The notes: a model not told the origin generated them from the letters alone. Numbered from the stretch's first letter, positions 17,193 to 26,676 are shown. The stretch is DNA of 64,000 nt from Pseudomonadota bacterium (GCA_021325135.1 JAJPHT010000016.1:1-64000), one strand, 5' to 3'. Program-made: numbers and translations.

Positions 17193-17630
17193 TCATGCGG
17201 ACAATGGACCAAGGAGGAACGCATTCGGGCGTACGAGGATCTCCAAGAGTGGCGGATTCATTGGCCAAAAAATCATCCAACTTTGGCGTGTGGAATGCCC
17301 ACCGACATGGAACCGTCCACGATCGGAATTCATGAGCAGCATCGTGAGGTCGAACCCCTCGTCCTGCGTGTTCCCCACGGCCCAGCAGTCCGAGGGTGAG
17401 ACGCACGCGACGCTGGAGAGCTCCGTGGGCGCCACGTCCCCGTTGGGCGATGCCACCAGGGACCACGAGGGCTCCGCGCCCGCGGCGCCGCGGACCAGGC
17501 CGGTGGCGGCGGGCGTCGCGGGAAGAAGAGAGAGCGCGAGGCCGAAGGCGAGCCGCCGCAGGGTGGGGGCCGACGTCGTGTCGGGCCACCGACCCCCTGG
17601 CCCACTTGGCAGCTTGCTGGACAGGTCCAC
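17193..17630 (-). pseudogene. truncated secreted protein (SSVACVSPSDCWAVG motif), interrupted by repeat copy B
   Basis: WSLVASPNGDVAPTELSSVACVSPSDCWAVGNTQDEGFDLTMLLMN then runs into the 17251-17339 repeat. Confidence 0.5.
17251..17339 (+). repeat. diverged direct repeat/coding relic, copy B
   Basis: Aligns with 12896-12985 with a 1-nt indel near the start; encodes KNHPTLACGMPTDMEPSTIGIHEQ. Confidence 0.6.
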
Positions 17631-17649
17631 GGTCTCGCGACTAACGCAG

Positions 17650-18015
17650 CTACGGGAGCGTGAGCGTGCGCTTCTGCTCGCAGACGAAGTTGTTGGCCGG
17701 CCCGCCGCCGCCCCCGCCGAAGTAGGCGAACTGCGTGCAGGCGTAGGCCGAGACGTGCGTGCAGCCGGACCACTCGACGCCGGCGGCCCAGTTGCCCTCC
17801 TGGAGCGTGGAGCAGGTGGGGACGATCTGGCACACGACGAGGCCGTCGCAGCTCCAGTTGCACAGCAGGCACGCGCAGTCCGCGTTGGGCGGGCAGCAGG
17901 TGCCGGGGAGCGGGCCCGGGTTGCAGGTGGGGGGCGTGGGCTGGGCGGCGGAGAGGGGCGCGGCGAGCGTCGCGAGGGCGATCGCGCCGACGAGGACGAG
18001 GGGGAGCGTCTTCAA
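17650..18015 (-). CDS. small Cys-rich secreted protein
   Basis: MKTLPLVLVGAIALATLAAPLSAAQPTPPTCNPGPLPGTCCPPNADCACLLCNWSCDGLVVCQ...; signal peptide, more than 10 Cys. Confidence 0.75.
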   Translation of the reverse strand: MKTLPLVLVGAIALATLAAPLSAAQPTPPTCNPGPLPGTCCPPNADCACLLCNWSCDGLVVCQIVPTCSTLQEGNWAAGVEWSGCTHVSAYACTQFAYFGGGGGGPANNFVCEQKRTLTLP

Positions 18016-18112
18016 GGGGGAACCTCCGCTTGCCGCAAGCCCAAGTCGCGGCTTCTCCCTTGCGGCGGAGCAACGGGCGCGCTGTGCGACGTCGCGATCG
18101 CGCCTTGGGCCT

Positions 18113-18589
18113 TCACGCGTCCGCGATGGCGAGGCGCATCTCGCACGCCGCGTCGCCGCGCGTCACGAGCCGCGGGAACGTCACGCCGCGGAGCCGAAGC
18201 CCGTAGGCCTCCTGGGCCGCGAAGGCGTGGAACGCGCGGCACATCTGGCACACGCGCGCGTCCATGGCCGCCTGCGCCGCGACGGGGCACGCGGCCGCGA
18301 GCGTCCGCAGGGTCGCGCCTTCGCGCTCCACCTCCAGCGCTCCGTGCCACGCGCGCAGCGCGGGAAGGAAGGCCGTCTCGAACGTCTCGGGCGTCCACGC
18401 GCGCACGCCGTGGGCCTCCCGAAGGGCGTCCAGCGCCACGGGCACGATGCGGGCCGCGCCCTCCGAGGCGCCCGCGCCGCTGGGCTCCAGGGGCACGTAG
18501 GGCGGCAGGTGGCGCCCATCCAGCGCGCTGGTGATGACGTTGCGGTCGAACCGCTCCAGGGCTTCGGTCTTGGCGAGAGGGGGCTCCAT
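18113..18589 (-). CDS. hypothetical protein with Cys cluster
   Basis: 158 aa; ...TLAAACPVAAQAAMDARVCQMCRAFHAF... suggests a Cys-ligand site; divergent from the aquaporin gene. Confidence 0.5.
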   Translation of the reverse strand: MEPPLAKTEALERFDRNVITSALDGRHLPPYVPLEPSGAGASEGAARIVPVALDALREAHGVRAWTPETFETAFLPALRAWHGALEVEREGATLRTLAAACPVAAQAAMDARVCQMCRAFHAFAAQEAYGLRLRGVTFPRLVTRGDAACEMRLAIADA

Positions 18590-18621
18590 GGTCCCAGGAG
18601 CGGGGCGCGCGAGGTTGGCGT

Positions 18622-19440
18622 TTGCGCCGAACCTCTTCGGTCGCGGGAGCGCGCCTCCCCCCGGAGTCTCCGGAGGGAACGCTCAAGAGGGCCCTCCGGC
18701 GCTGCGGCTTCGTGGCCCCCGACCTTCGCCCCGCCTTCGCCGAGGCCTTGGGCGCCTTCGCCCTCGTGCTCGCCGGATGCGGCGCCATCATGGCCAACGC
18801 CGAGACGGGCGCCCTGGGCCACGTGGGCGTCGCGCTCACGTTCGCGTTCGTGATCGCAGTCATGGTCTACGCGCTGGGGCACGTCTGCGGCGCGCACTTC
18901 AACCCCGCCATCACGCTGGCCTTCGCCGCCACCGGCCACTTCCCCTGGCGGCGCGTGCCCTCCTACGTGCTCGCGCAGGCCGCGGGCGCGACCGCCGCCG
19001 CGCTTGCGCTGCGCCTCCTCCTGGGCGACGTCGCGCGCGAGGGCGCCACCGCGCTGGGCGCGGGCGTCGGCCCGCTCCAGGGCTTCGTCCTCGAGGCGCT
19101 CGCCACCTTCCTTCTGGCCTTCGTCATCGTCGCGGTCGCCACGGACAGGCGCGCGGCTCCAGGCGTCGCGGGCCTCGCCATCGGCCTCACCGTGGGGCTC
19201 GACGCCCTCGCCTTCGGCCCCTTCACGGGCGCCAGCATGAACCCCGCGCGCAGCCTGGGGCCCGCCCTCGCCAGCGGCTCCTTCGCGGGGCTGTGGCTCT
19301 ACCTCACGGCGCCCATCGTGGGCGCGGTCGCGGGCATGCTCGCCTACGAGGCGCTGCGGCCCGGGCGCCTGGGCATCGAGGCAAAGGAGCCCCTGGGCGC
19401 GCTGGGTCCGGTCCCCGCCCTCTCGGAGGCGCCCGAATGA
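18622..19440 (+). CDS. aquaporin/MIP-family channel
   Basis: Two NPA boxes: CGAHFNPAITLAFA and GASMNPARSLGPAL; six TM-like segments. Confidence 0.93.
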   Translation: MRRTSSVAGARLPPESPEGTLKRALRRCGFVAPDLRPAFAEALGAFALVLAGCGAIMANAETGALGHVGVALTFAFVIAVMVYALGHVCGAHFNPAITLAFAATGHFPWRRVPSYVLAQAAGATAAALALRLLLGDVAREGATALGAGVGPLQGFVLEALATFLLAFVIVAVATDRRAAPGVAGLAIGLTVGLDALAFGPFTGASMNPARSLGPALASGSFAGLWLYLTAPIVGAVAGMLAYEALRPGRLGIEAKEPLGALGPVPALSEAPE

Positions 19441-19862
19441 GCGCGCCCCGCTTCCGCGTCCTCTTCGCGTGCGTCGGCAACAGCGCGCGCTCGCAGATGG
19501 CGGAGGGGTTCGCCCGCGCCCTGGCCGGCGACCGGATCGAGGCGCGCAGCGGCGGCAGCCGGCCCCTGGGGCACGTTCTCCCCGGGGCCATCCAGGTCAT
19601 GCGCGAGAAGGGCATCGACATCTCGCGCCACCCCAGCCAGGGGTTCGACGAGGCGTGGGTGCGCGACGCGTGCGACCTCGTCGTGACCATGGGGTGCGGC
19701 GACGACGCCTGCCCGGCGTTCGTCGGCAAGCGGATGGTGGACTGGGACCTGGAGGACCCCAAGGGGAAGGACCTGGCCACGTTCCGCCGCGTCCGGGACG
19801 AGATCGAGGGGAAGGTGACGGGCCTCCTGCGGGAGAGGGGGCTCCTGCCGGCCGCTCCGTGA
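19437..19862 (+). CDS. arsC: arsenate reductase/low-MW protein tyrosine phosphatase family
   Basis: ATGA overlap with aquaporin; FACVGNSARSQMAEGFARAL, VVTMGCGDDACPAFVGKRMVDWDLEDPKGK as in thioredoxin-type ArsC. Confidence 0.9.
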   Translation: MSAPRFRVLFACVGNSARSQMAEGFARALAGDRIEARSGGSRPLGHVLPGAIQVMREKGIDISRHPSQGFDEAWVRDACDLVVTMGCGDDACPAFVGKRMVDWDLEDPKGKDLATFRRVRDEIEGKVTGLLRERGLLPAAP

Positions 19863-19925
19863 GGCCGCCGGCGGCACGAGAACCTCACAACAAAGGTTAT
19901 GTCCCCCTTTCCTGGAGTGCCGGCC

Positions 19926-21131
19926 ATGCGCGGGAGCGCCCTCGCCCTCGTCTCGCTTCTCCTGGTGGCCCTCTTCGCCGGCTGCGCCGGCAAGCAGGAC
20001 CCTGGAGGCTCCACGGACCTCTCGGCCACCTCGACCCAGACGGGCGCCAAGGCCTTGGACACGCCGCTCACCCCCCTGGCCACCGCGGTCGCGGTGTCCG
20101 GCGGCGACTGGGTGGCGCCCGGCGCCTCGCTGGACGTCACCGCCACGCCCCCCAAGGACGCCACGGGCGACGTGACCTACACCTGGCTCTACGGCCCCAT
20201 GGGCGGCACCGCGCCCATCACGGTCATGAAGACGACCCAGACGGCCATGATCGACCCCGGCTCCAACGCCAGCATCACCTTCGACCAGGCCGGCGTCTTC
20301 CTGGAGCACTGCCACCCGCACCCGTGGATGCGCCAGAACGTCACCATCCTCGACAACGGCCAGCCCCCGGTCACCGTGGTCACTCATTTCCACGACGGCG
20401 CCAGCGTCGGCGACTTCCGCTTCGTCCCCGACACGCTGGTCCTCCCCAAGGGCTCCACCGTGATCTACCAGAACGACGGCAGCCAGGCGCACCAGACCAT
20501 GCTCATGCAGCAGGACGCGCCCGTGACGCAGCTCTCCCTGAAGGGCGCCTCGGGCCAGGTCAGCGCCAGCGGCTCGGGCTGGATGCGCGTCATGGTCATC
20601 GCCCAGGACGCCGCGGGCCGCTTCGGCCGCGCGGAGCGCGACTTCTACGTGAACCCACTCCCCACGCCCCTCACCGCGAAGTACGACGGCTCCTACAACC
20701 TCACCGCGCCCTCGCCCGTCCCCGCGCAGCCGCCCAGCCCCCTGGGCTCCTCGCCCGACGTGCGCGCGTTCACCTCCGAGCGCGCGGGCACGCTCTTCCT
20801 CAACTTCACCTCCTCCGACGCCGTCGCGGGCACCGCGCCCACGGACCCCGCGGGCGACCAGTCCGCCATCAGCGTGGACGTCACCGGCAAGGGCGGCGCC
20901 CCCAAGGTGGCCTCCACCAGCGCGCCCAGCGACAAGGGGAGCCTCACCGGCCGCGTCGGCGCGGGCGACTACACCGTCACCCTCACGCCCGTCGCGGGCG
21001 AGATGGGCACCTACTCCGCCACGCTCACCATCGTCTACGACCCGATCCCGCCGCCGGCCAACCCGTACAGCGACCCCAGCACGCAGCTCGGCTCGGCGGG
21101 GATGAGCGGCATGAACATGCCCGGGATGTGA
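19926..21131 (+). CDS. lipoprotein with cupredoxin-like domains and Met-rich C-terminus
   Basis: Lipobox LFAGC; FLEHCHPHPWMRQNVTI and GDFRFVPDTLVLPKGSTVIYQNDGSQAHQTM cupredoxin-like; ends GMSGMNMPGM. Confidence 0.75.
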   Translation: MRGSALALVSLLLVALFAGCAGKQDPGGSTDLSATSTQTGAKALDTPLTPLATAVAVSGGDWVAPGASLDVTATPPKDATGDVTYTWLYGPMGGTAPITVMKTTQTAMIDPGSNASITFDQAGVFLEHCHPHPWMRQNVTILDNGQPPVTVVTHFHDGASVGDFRFVPDTLVLPKGSTVIYQNDGSQAHQTMLMQQDAPVTQLSLKGASGQVSASGSGWMRVMVIAQDAAGRFGRAERDFYVNPLPTPLTAKYDGSYNLTAPSPVPAQPPSPLGSSPDVRAFTSERAGTLFLNFTSSDAVAGTAPTDPAGDQSAISVDVTGKGGAPKVASTSAPSDKGSLTGRVGAGDYTVTLTPVAGEMGTYSATLTIVYDPIPPPANPYSDPSTQLGSAGMSGMNMPGM

Positions 21132-21141
21132 TGTCCAGCCC

Positions 21142-22308
21142 ATGCGCGCGCTCCTCGTCGCCCTCCTCGTCGTCCTCCCCGCGCTGCCCGCCGCCTCGGC
21201 CCACGCGCTGGTCTCCGCCGCCGACCCCCTCAGCCTCAACATCGATGGCTGGCTCACGGCGGACGGCCGCATCACGCCCGAGGGCCCCGCCGCGGGCAGC
21301 GTCTACTTCGCGTCCTACCAGCCCGGAAGCGCCGGCACGCCGCTCACGTTCACCATGACCGCGCCCGTGCGCTTCCTGCCCCAGGGCCTGGACGTCACGA
21401 TCTACCTGCGCGCGGACAAGCCCGTCGTGACGCAGGACAACAACGGCAAGTCGTTCCACGTGGAGCTTCTCGCGGGCGGCGCGCCCATCCCCGGCGCGGC
21501 CATGGACGTGGCCATCGCGCAGCAGGCCCTCAAGCCCACCGACACGGCCGGCGTCTCCCCCTTCACGCTGCCGACACCCACCACGACCCCCATCGACGAG
21601 AACGCGACGGTCACGCTGCGCCTCACGCCGCTCATGCCCGCGCTCCTGGACGGCGCGCTGGCCATCGTCGTGGGCGCCGACACGGGCTCCAGCGCCAACT
21701 TCCCCCTCGCCCAGGTCCCCAGCGTCAAGGACCTCAAGCTCCAGGACACGGACCTCTTCGAGTATGACCTGGCCAAGGAGAACTTCAGCGCGCCCGACCC
21801 CGCGCAGGCCGTCAACGAGATGGACGTCTACCACGACAACGTGACGACCAACTACGTCACCGTCATCGGGACCAAGGCGTACCTCGTGCTCAAGGGCGCG
21901 GAGACCAGCGGCGAGGCGCAGAGCTATCACGACTTCCCCGACCACGCGAAGCGCATCGCGGCCACGCACGACTTCATGGTGGGCGGCACGCTCATGCGCG
22001 TCCACCCGGGCGTCGGCGTCGTCCTCGACATGGACCTCTCCAAGGGGCCCATCGACTTCCGCTGCGTGAAGAACTGCCCCGCTGTGTCGGTCAACATGAC
22101 CATCTACCCCAACCGGTCGCTCCAGGCGCCCGGCCAGATGGGCCAGCCCATCGGAGGGCCCACGGCGACGGGCTCGCCCGCGGCGCCCACCGCGGCCTCC
22201 ACGCAGGCGGCCGCGCCGACCCCCGAGCGCCGCGCGCCCGGCCCGGGCCTCGCGCCGCTGCTGGTCGCCGGGGCGGCCCTCGCCCTGGTGCGCCGCCGCG
22301 CGCCGTAG
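21142..22308 (+). CDS. secreted protein with PGF-CTERM-like C-terminal anchor
   Basis: Signal peptide MRALLVALLVVLPALPAASA; C-term ERRAPGPGLAPLLVAGAALALVRRRAP. Confidence 0.75.
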   Translation: MRALLVALLVVLPALPAASAHALVSAADPLSLNIDGWLTADGRITPEGPAAGSVYFASYQPGSAGTPLTFTMTAPVRFLPQGLDVTIYLRADKPVVTQDNNGKSFHVELLAGGAPIPGAAMDVAIAQQALKPTDTAGVSPFTLPTPTTTPIDENATVTLRLTPLMPALLDGALAIVVGADTGSSANFPLAQVPSVKDLKLQDTDLFEYDLAKENFSAPDPAQAVNEMDVYHDNVTTNYVTVIGTKAYLVLKGAETSGEAQSYHDFPDHAKRIAATHDFMVGGTLMRVHPGVGVVLDMDLSKGPIDFRCVKNCPAVSVNMTIYPNRSLQAPGQMGQPIGGPTATGSPAAPTAASTQAAAPTPERRAPGPGLAPLLVAGAALALVRRRAP

Positions 22309-22501
22309 AGCCGTCAACCCCCGCGGGGACTCGTCGAATCGCTTTGTATTCACCGCGGGTGGTTTCTACATGTTGAGTCCTGAGTGACGCCGTTTGACCG
22401 GGGGAAGGTGGGGCGACAATTCTTATCTCCATGTTCCGCCTTGCCAGGCGCAGCTAGGGTGAGGGGGAGGCTCTCCACCACTCGGCTTGGAGCAAGTTGC
22501 A

Positions 22502-24331
22502 ATGAATCGTACGGTCGTCATCAGCGCCTCGGTGGCGCTGCTCATGCTTGTCCCCACGGGCCTGGCCACGTGGGCTTCCTACGGAGGCAGCGAGCCCAGC
22601 ACGTCGTTCGACACGCCGTTCATGTGGCCCTCCGGCCCCGGCACCGCGCAGAACCACGTCTACTTCAACGTGGTCGAGGTCCAGGGCGTCGCGGGCACCG
22701 CGTCCGTGAACTCCGCCACCCTCGGCGGCCGCACCCGCGGCGTCGGCGAGACGGCCTTCAACGCCATCCTCGGCGTCTGGGTCGACTGCAACAAGGACGG
22801 CTACGTCGGCCTCGCCGACGGCGCGCTCCTGGAGTACCGCGCCGAGGTCAGCGCCGCGGCCGGCTTCCCCGTGGACCTGGACCTCTGCCCCGTCGTCGCC
22901 GACACCGCGGCGAACGCGGGCCAGATCCACAACGACGGCACCTGGGTCACGGAGCTCATCGCCATCGGCCCCACCGACCAGGCCTCCATGGACAGCAACG
23001 GCAACTACCGCGTCATCGCCGACTCCGCGGCCCAGATCTGGGGCGACTTCGGCGCGCCCGTGACGCCCGCCAGCGCCCCCGCGCCCAGCGACGACTGCGC
23101 GGACTCCACGGTCAACCCGCCCTTCGGCAAGGGCGACACCGGCCACACCGGCGGCATGCTCCAGCACATCGACTGCCTTGACGGCAACCTCCCCTGGCAC
23201 ACCTGGGACCTCATCGTCGCGCAGGACGACACCGGCACCCTCGCCGGCGTCCCCTTCAAGAGCATCCGCGACGCGTACCAGAACGGCGGCCCCGCCGACA
23301 TCAGCACGTTCGGCACGGACCAGAGCTGCAAGTCCGGCCCCAACGGCGAGGACGGCGGCGCCCAGCCCTGCCAGTACGGCAGCAACAGCATCGTCTACGG
23401 CGAGACGGACTGCAGCTCGCAGCCCATCACCGTCACCGACCCCGCGACCGGCACGCCCGCCGAGGGCACGCCCGCGGACCCCGGCGACATCGTCCTCGTC
23501 CAGTCCCCCGGCGTCCCCACCGTGAACCCCCAGGGCTCCATCGCGGCGACCGCCAACGAGACCATCGAGGAGAACCCGCTCCTGGACGACTGCAACAGCA
23601 GCGACGACAGCGGCCACGACGTCTACGGCAACGGCATCACCGAGGCCGGCACCTCCGGCGGCACCAAGGTCGTCGGCAAGACCCAGGCGGAGATGGACTT
23701 CGGCTGGGGCGGCCTCGACTTCCGCTTCGGCTGCGACGACACCTCCTTCGACCCCAACGGCGACCCCCTGCCCACCCTGCCCGTCATCACCGTCCCCGGC
23801 TCGGGCGCGCAGACGTGCGGCATGCCCGAGAGCGGCGGCCTCGCCGAGCCCTGGCTCCTGCTCACCAACGGCATGTGGTGGTCCGGCACGAACTGGATCG
23901 GCACCGCGCCCAACGCGGGCAGCGTCCACGTCGACCGCAACACGCCCAGCGTGACGCCCGACCTCTTCCAGGCGGACTACACGACGTTCTACGCGCAGTT
24001 CGGCGTCTCGGGCCTCCAGACTCCCGGCGCCACCGCGCAGTACGGCGCCGAGTGGTGCACCGCGGGCATCGGCCGCAACGCGGGCATCCAGAACGGCTGG
24101 GACTGCGACCCCGCGGACTGGAACCTCGACCCGCAGTCGGGCGAGAAGCTCGCGGGCTGGGACAACCTCGGCAACGTGGGCGACGTCTACGGCCTGCGCG
24201 ACACGGACTGCTACGACACGACCGTGATCGCCGGCAACGCCAACTACGAGGGCACCAGCCTCAACCCCACGGGCCAGGACATCGGCGGCCGCACCGTCGG
24301 CCCCGCCACCGAGCCCGGCCACGGCTGCTGA
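22502..24331 (+). CDS. large secreted protein, tandem paralog 1
   Basis: MNRTVVISASVALLMLVPTGLATWASYGG...DCNKDGYVGLADGALLEYR; about 600 aa, strongly similar to 24514-26352; SD GGAG. Confidence 0.8.
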   Translation: MNRTVVISASVALLMLVPTGLATWASYGGSEPSTSFDTPFMWPSGPGTAQNHVYFNVVEVQGVAGTASVNSATLGGRTRGVGETAFNAILGVWVDCNKDGYVGLADGALLEYRAEVSAAAGFPVDLDLCPVVADTAANAGQIHNDGTWVTELIAIGPTDQASMDSNGNYRVIADSAAQIWGDFGAPVTPASAPAPSDDCADSTVNPPFGKGDTGHTGGMLQHIDCLDGNLPWHTWDLIVAQDDTGTLAGVPFKSIRDAYQNGGPADISTFGTDQSCKSGPNGEDGGAQPCQYGSNSIVYGETDCSSQPITVTDPATGTPAEGTPADPGDIVLVQSPGVPTVNPQGSIAATANETIEENPLLDDCNSSDDSGHDVYGNGITEAGTSGGTKVVGKTQAEMDFGWGGLDFRFGCDDTSFDPNGDPLPTLPVITVPGSGAQTCGMPESGGLAEPWLLLTNGMWWSGTNWIGTAPNAGSVHVDRNTPSVTPDLFQADYTTFYAQFGVSGLQTPGATAQYGAEWCTAGIGRNAGIQNGWDCDPADWNLDPQSGEKLAGWDNLGNVGDVYGLRDTDCYDTTVIAGNANYEGTSLNPTGQDIGGRTVGPATEPGHGC

Positions 24332-24513
24332 GCCAAGCCCCCGCCCCCGGCGCGCGCCGGGGGCTCCCCTCTTTTTCTTCCTCTTCCTGCTCCAGCGCGG
24401 GCGCCGCCGCGAGGCTGGCGCCTGGCAATTCTTATCGACTTCCCGGCGCATGCCCCTGCGGGGCTGGCCTGGAGCGAGGCTTGCGCGCCGACCCGCCCGT
24501 GGAGCTTGGAGCC

Positions 24514-26352
24514 ATGACCCGCCTTCTCAGCCTGGCCGCGCTGGCCCTCGCCGCGACGATGCTCGTCCCCCCGGGCGTCGCGACGTGGGCCTCCTACGGG
24601 AGCCTGGAGCCCGACAACAAGTACGACCTCGGAAGCTCGACCACGTGGCAGGACCCGCCGGGCCAGGCCACCAGCAGGGTCTACTTCAACGTCGTGAGCG
24701 GCGAGGCGGGGCTCTCCCTCCTCGCGAGCCCCAACAGCGCGACGCTGGGCGGCCGCGTCTACAACGTGGGCAACGGCGGCTTCGAGGCCATCCTCGGCGT
24801 GTGGGCCGACTGCAACCACGACGGCTACGTGGGCATGGCGGACGGCGCGCTGCGCGAGTACCGCGTGGAGGCGGCCGAGGCGCTGGGCCAGGCCATCGAC
24901 GAGTCCATCTGCCCGCCCATGCCCGACGACGCCGCGGACGAAGGGCGCATCCACAACGGCGGAGGGTGGATCACGGAGCTGCTCCCCATCTCCCCCGTGG
25001 ACCTCCCGCCGGGCGACGCGGAGCACCGCTACCTCAACGCCTCCGCCAGCGTGGACGGGCGGCCGGGCACCGCCATCTGGGGCGACCGCATCGAGCCGCG
25101 CGCGCCCGACGCGCCTCCGGCGTTCGACGCGTGCAAGCAGAGCGCCATCGCGCCCAGCCACCGCCAGGAGGAGCACACCGGCGGCCTGCTCCAGCACGCG
25201 GACTGCCTCGACGGGCGCGCGCCCGACGCGGCCCTCGCCCTCGCGCAGGCGCGCGACCCCACGGGCGCCACGCAGGCGCTCCCGCAGCCCAGCGCCCTCT
25301 GGGCCGACGGCGCGCCGCTGGACGTCGACGAGCCCGGCACGGACCAGGCCTGCAAGGGCGACCCCGCCAACCCGCCCCCGCAGCCCTGCCCGCAGGGAAA
25401 CAACGCCATCGTGTACGGCGAGTTCGACTGCAGCGCCGCGCCCCTCGTGGACCAGACCGTGACCGTTCCCGACGCCACGGGCCTCGTGGGAGGTGATATC
25501 ACGACGCGCGTCGTCGTCTACTCTCCCGGGACCCCGCAGGTCAACCCCGACGGCACTGCGCCCGCGACGGTGAACGAGACCATCGAGGAGAACGCGCTCC
25601 TGGACGACTGCGACGGCACCGACGACTTCGGGCACGACGTCTACCAGGGCACCGACGGCACGGACGCCGTGACGACGGCCGGCAAGAGCGCGCCCGAGCT
25701 GGAGTTCCGCTACGGCTTCAAGTCGCGCGAGGCGTGCACGGACCCCGAGGTCTCCGCGCCCGGCGGTGGCCCCTCGGCCTCGCTGCCCGTGGGCGCGGAG
25801 CGCTGCGGCGCGCCCGACGACCTGGGCGTCGTCCCCGGCTCGCACGCCCTCTCGTTCTTCGAGGTGACGGGCACCAACTTCGTCAGCGGCCAGCAGGAGG
25901 TGGGCAACGACGCGTGGGACGCGAACCACGTCTACGTGAACTCGGCGCCGCGCATCGGCGGCGCGAGCGTCGACGCCTCGGGCCAGACGAAGGCGAGCCT
26001 CGACCTCGCGCCGGCCGACTGGTACACCTTCTTCGCGCGCACGACGCTCTCGGGCGTCGCGTTCCCCGGCGCGGGGGGCCTCTACGGCGCGGAGTTCTGC
26101 GCCGCGGGCATCGGCCGCAACGCCCCCGCGACCAACGGGTGGGTGTGCGACCCCTCGCTCTGGAACCTGGACACCACCACGGGCCGGCAGGACCCGGGCC
26201 TCGCCCAGGTGGGCGATCCGTTCCAGCTGCGCGACGTGGACTGCTACGACAGCAGCGTGGTCTCCCGCGAGTCGAGCCTCAACCCCACCGGCGAGGACCT
26301 GGGGCCGCGCAGCGCGGCGCCGCTCACCGACCCGGCGCACGGGTGCTGGTGA
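24514..26352 (+). CDS. large secreted protein, tandem paralog 2
   Basis: MTRLLSLAALALAATMLVPPGVATWASYGSLEP...DCNHDGYVGMADGALREYR; shares architecture and C-terminal HGC(W). Confidence 0.8.
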   Translation: MTRLLSLAALALAATMLVPPGVATWASYGSLEPDNKYDLGSSTTWQDPPGQATSRVYFNVVSGEAGLSLLASPNSATLGGRVYNVGNGGFEAILGVWADCNHDGYVGMADGALREYRVEAAEALGQAIDESICPPMPDDAADEGRIHNGGGWITELLPISPVDLPPGDAEHRYLNASASVDGRPGTAIWGDRIEPRAPDAPPAFDACKQSAIAPSHRQEEHTGGLLQHADCLDGRAPDAALALAQARDPTGATQALPQPSALWADGAPLDVDEPGTDQACKGDPANPPPQPCPQGNNAIVYGEFDCSAAPLVDQTVTVPDATGLVGGDITTRVVVYSPGTPQVNPDGTAPATVNETIEENALLDDCDGTDDFGHDVYQGTDGTDAVTTAGKSAPELEFRYGFKSREACTDPEVSAPGGGPSASLPVGAERCGAPDDLGVVPGSHALSFFEVTGTNFVSGQQEVGNDAWDANHVYVNSAPRIGGASVDASGQTKASLDLAPADWYTFFARTTLSGVAFPGAGGLYGAEFCAAGIGRNAPATNGWVCDPSLWNLDTTTGRQDPGLAQVGDPFQLRDVDCYDSSVVSRESSLNPTGEDLGPRSAAPLTDPAHGCW

Positions 26353-26355
26353 GGC

Positions 26356-26676
26356 TCAGAGCACGCGCTCGCGCAGCTTGCCCAGGCGGTCGCCCAGAAG
26401 GAAGAGCAGCTCGTGGCGGAAGGCCTCCACGTCGCGGACGGGGCGGCGCGCGAGCCGCTCGATGCGGCGCGAGAGGGCGGGGTCGCCCAGGATGCGCTCC
26501 ACCCACGGCGCGTAGTCGATGCGGTGGTGCGCGACGAGGTGCCCGCTCTTGGCGCCCACCGCGTGGTGCAGGTCGCCCAGGTCGCGCGCCGACGTGCCGT
26601 CGGCGAAGCGGAACGCCTCGTCGCCCGCGCAGGGCGTGAGCGCGCGCCTGGCGACGGTCTGGAGGTTCTTCGCCAT
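26356..26676 (-). CDS. conserved hypothetical protein
   Basis: MAKNLQTVARRALTPCAGDEAFRFADGTSARDLGDLHHAVG...; 106 aa. Confidence 0.6.
   Translation of the reverse strand: MAKNLQTVARRALTPCAGDEAFRFADGTSARDLGDLHHAVGAKSGHLVAHHRIDYAPWVERILGDPALSRRIERLARRPVRDVEAFRHELLFLLGDRLGKLRERVL

Noticed and set aside
19344-21275. 643-aa minus ORF opposite arsC/cupredoxin lipoprotein
   Set aside because: Shadow ORF; plus strand encodes recognisable ArsC and lipoprotein.
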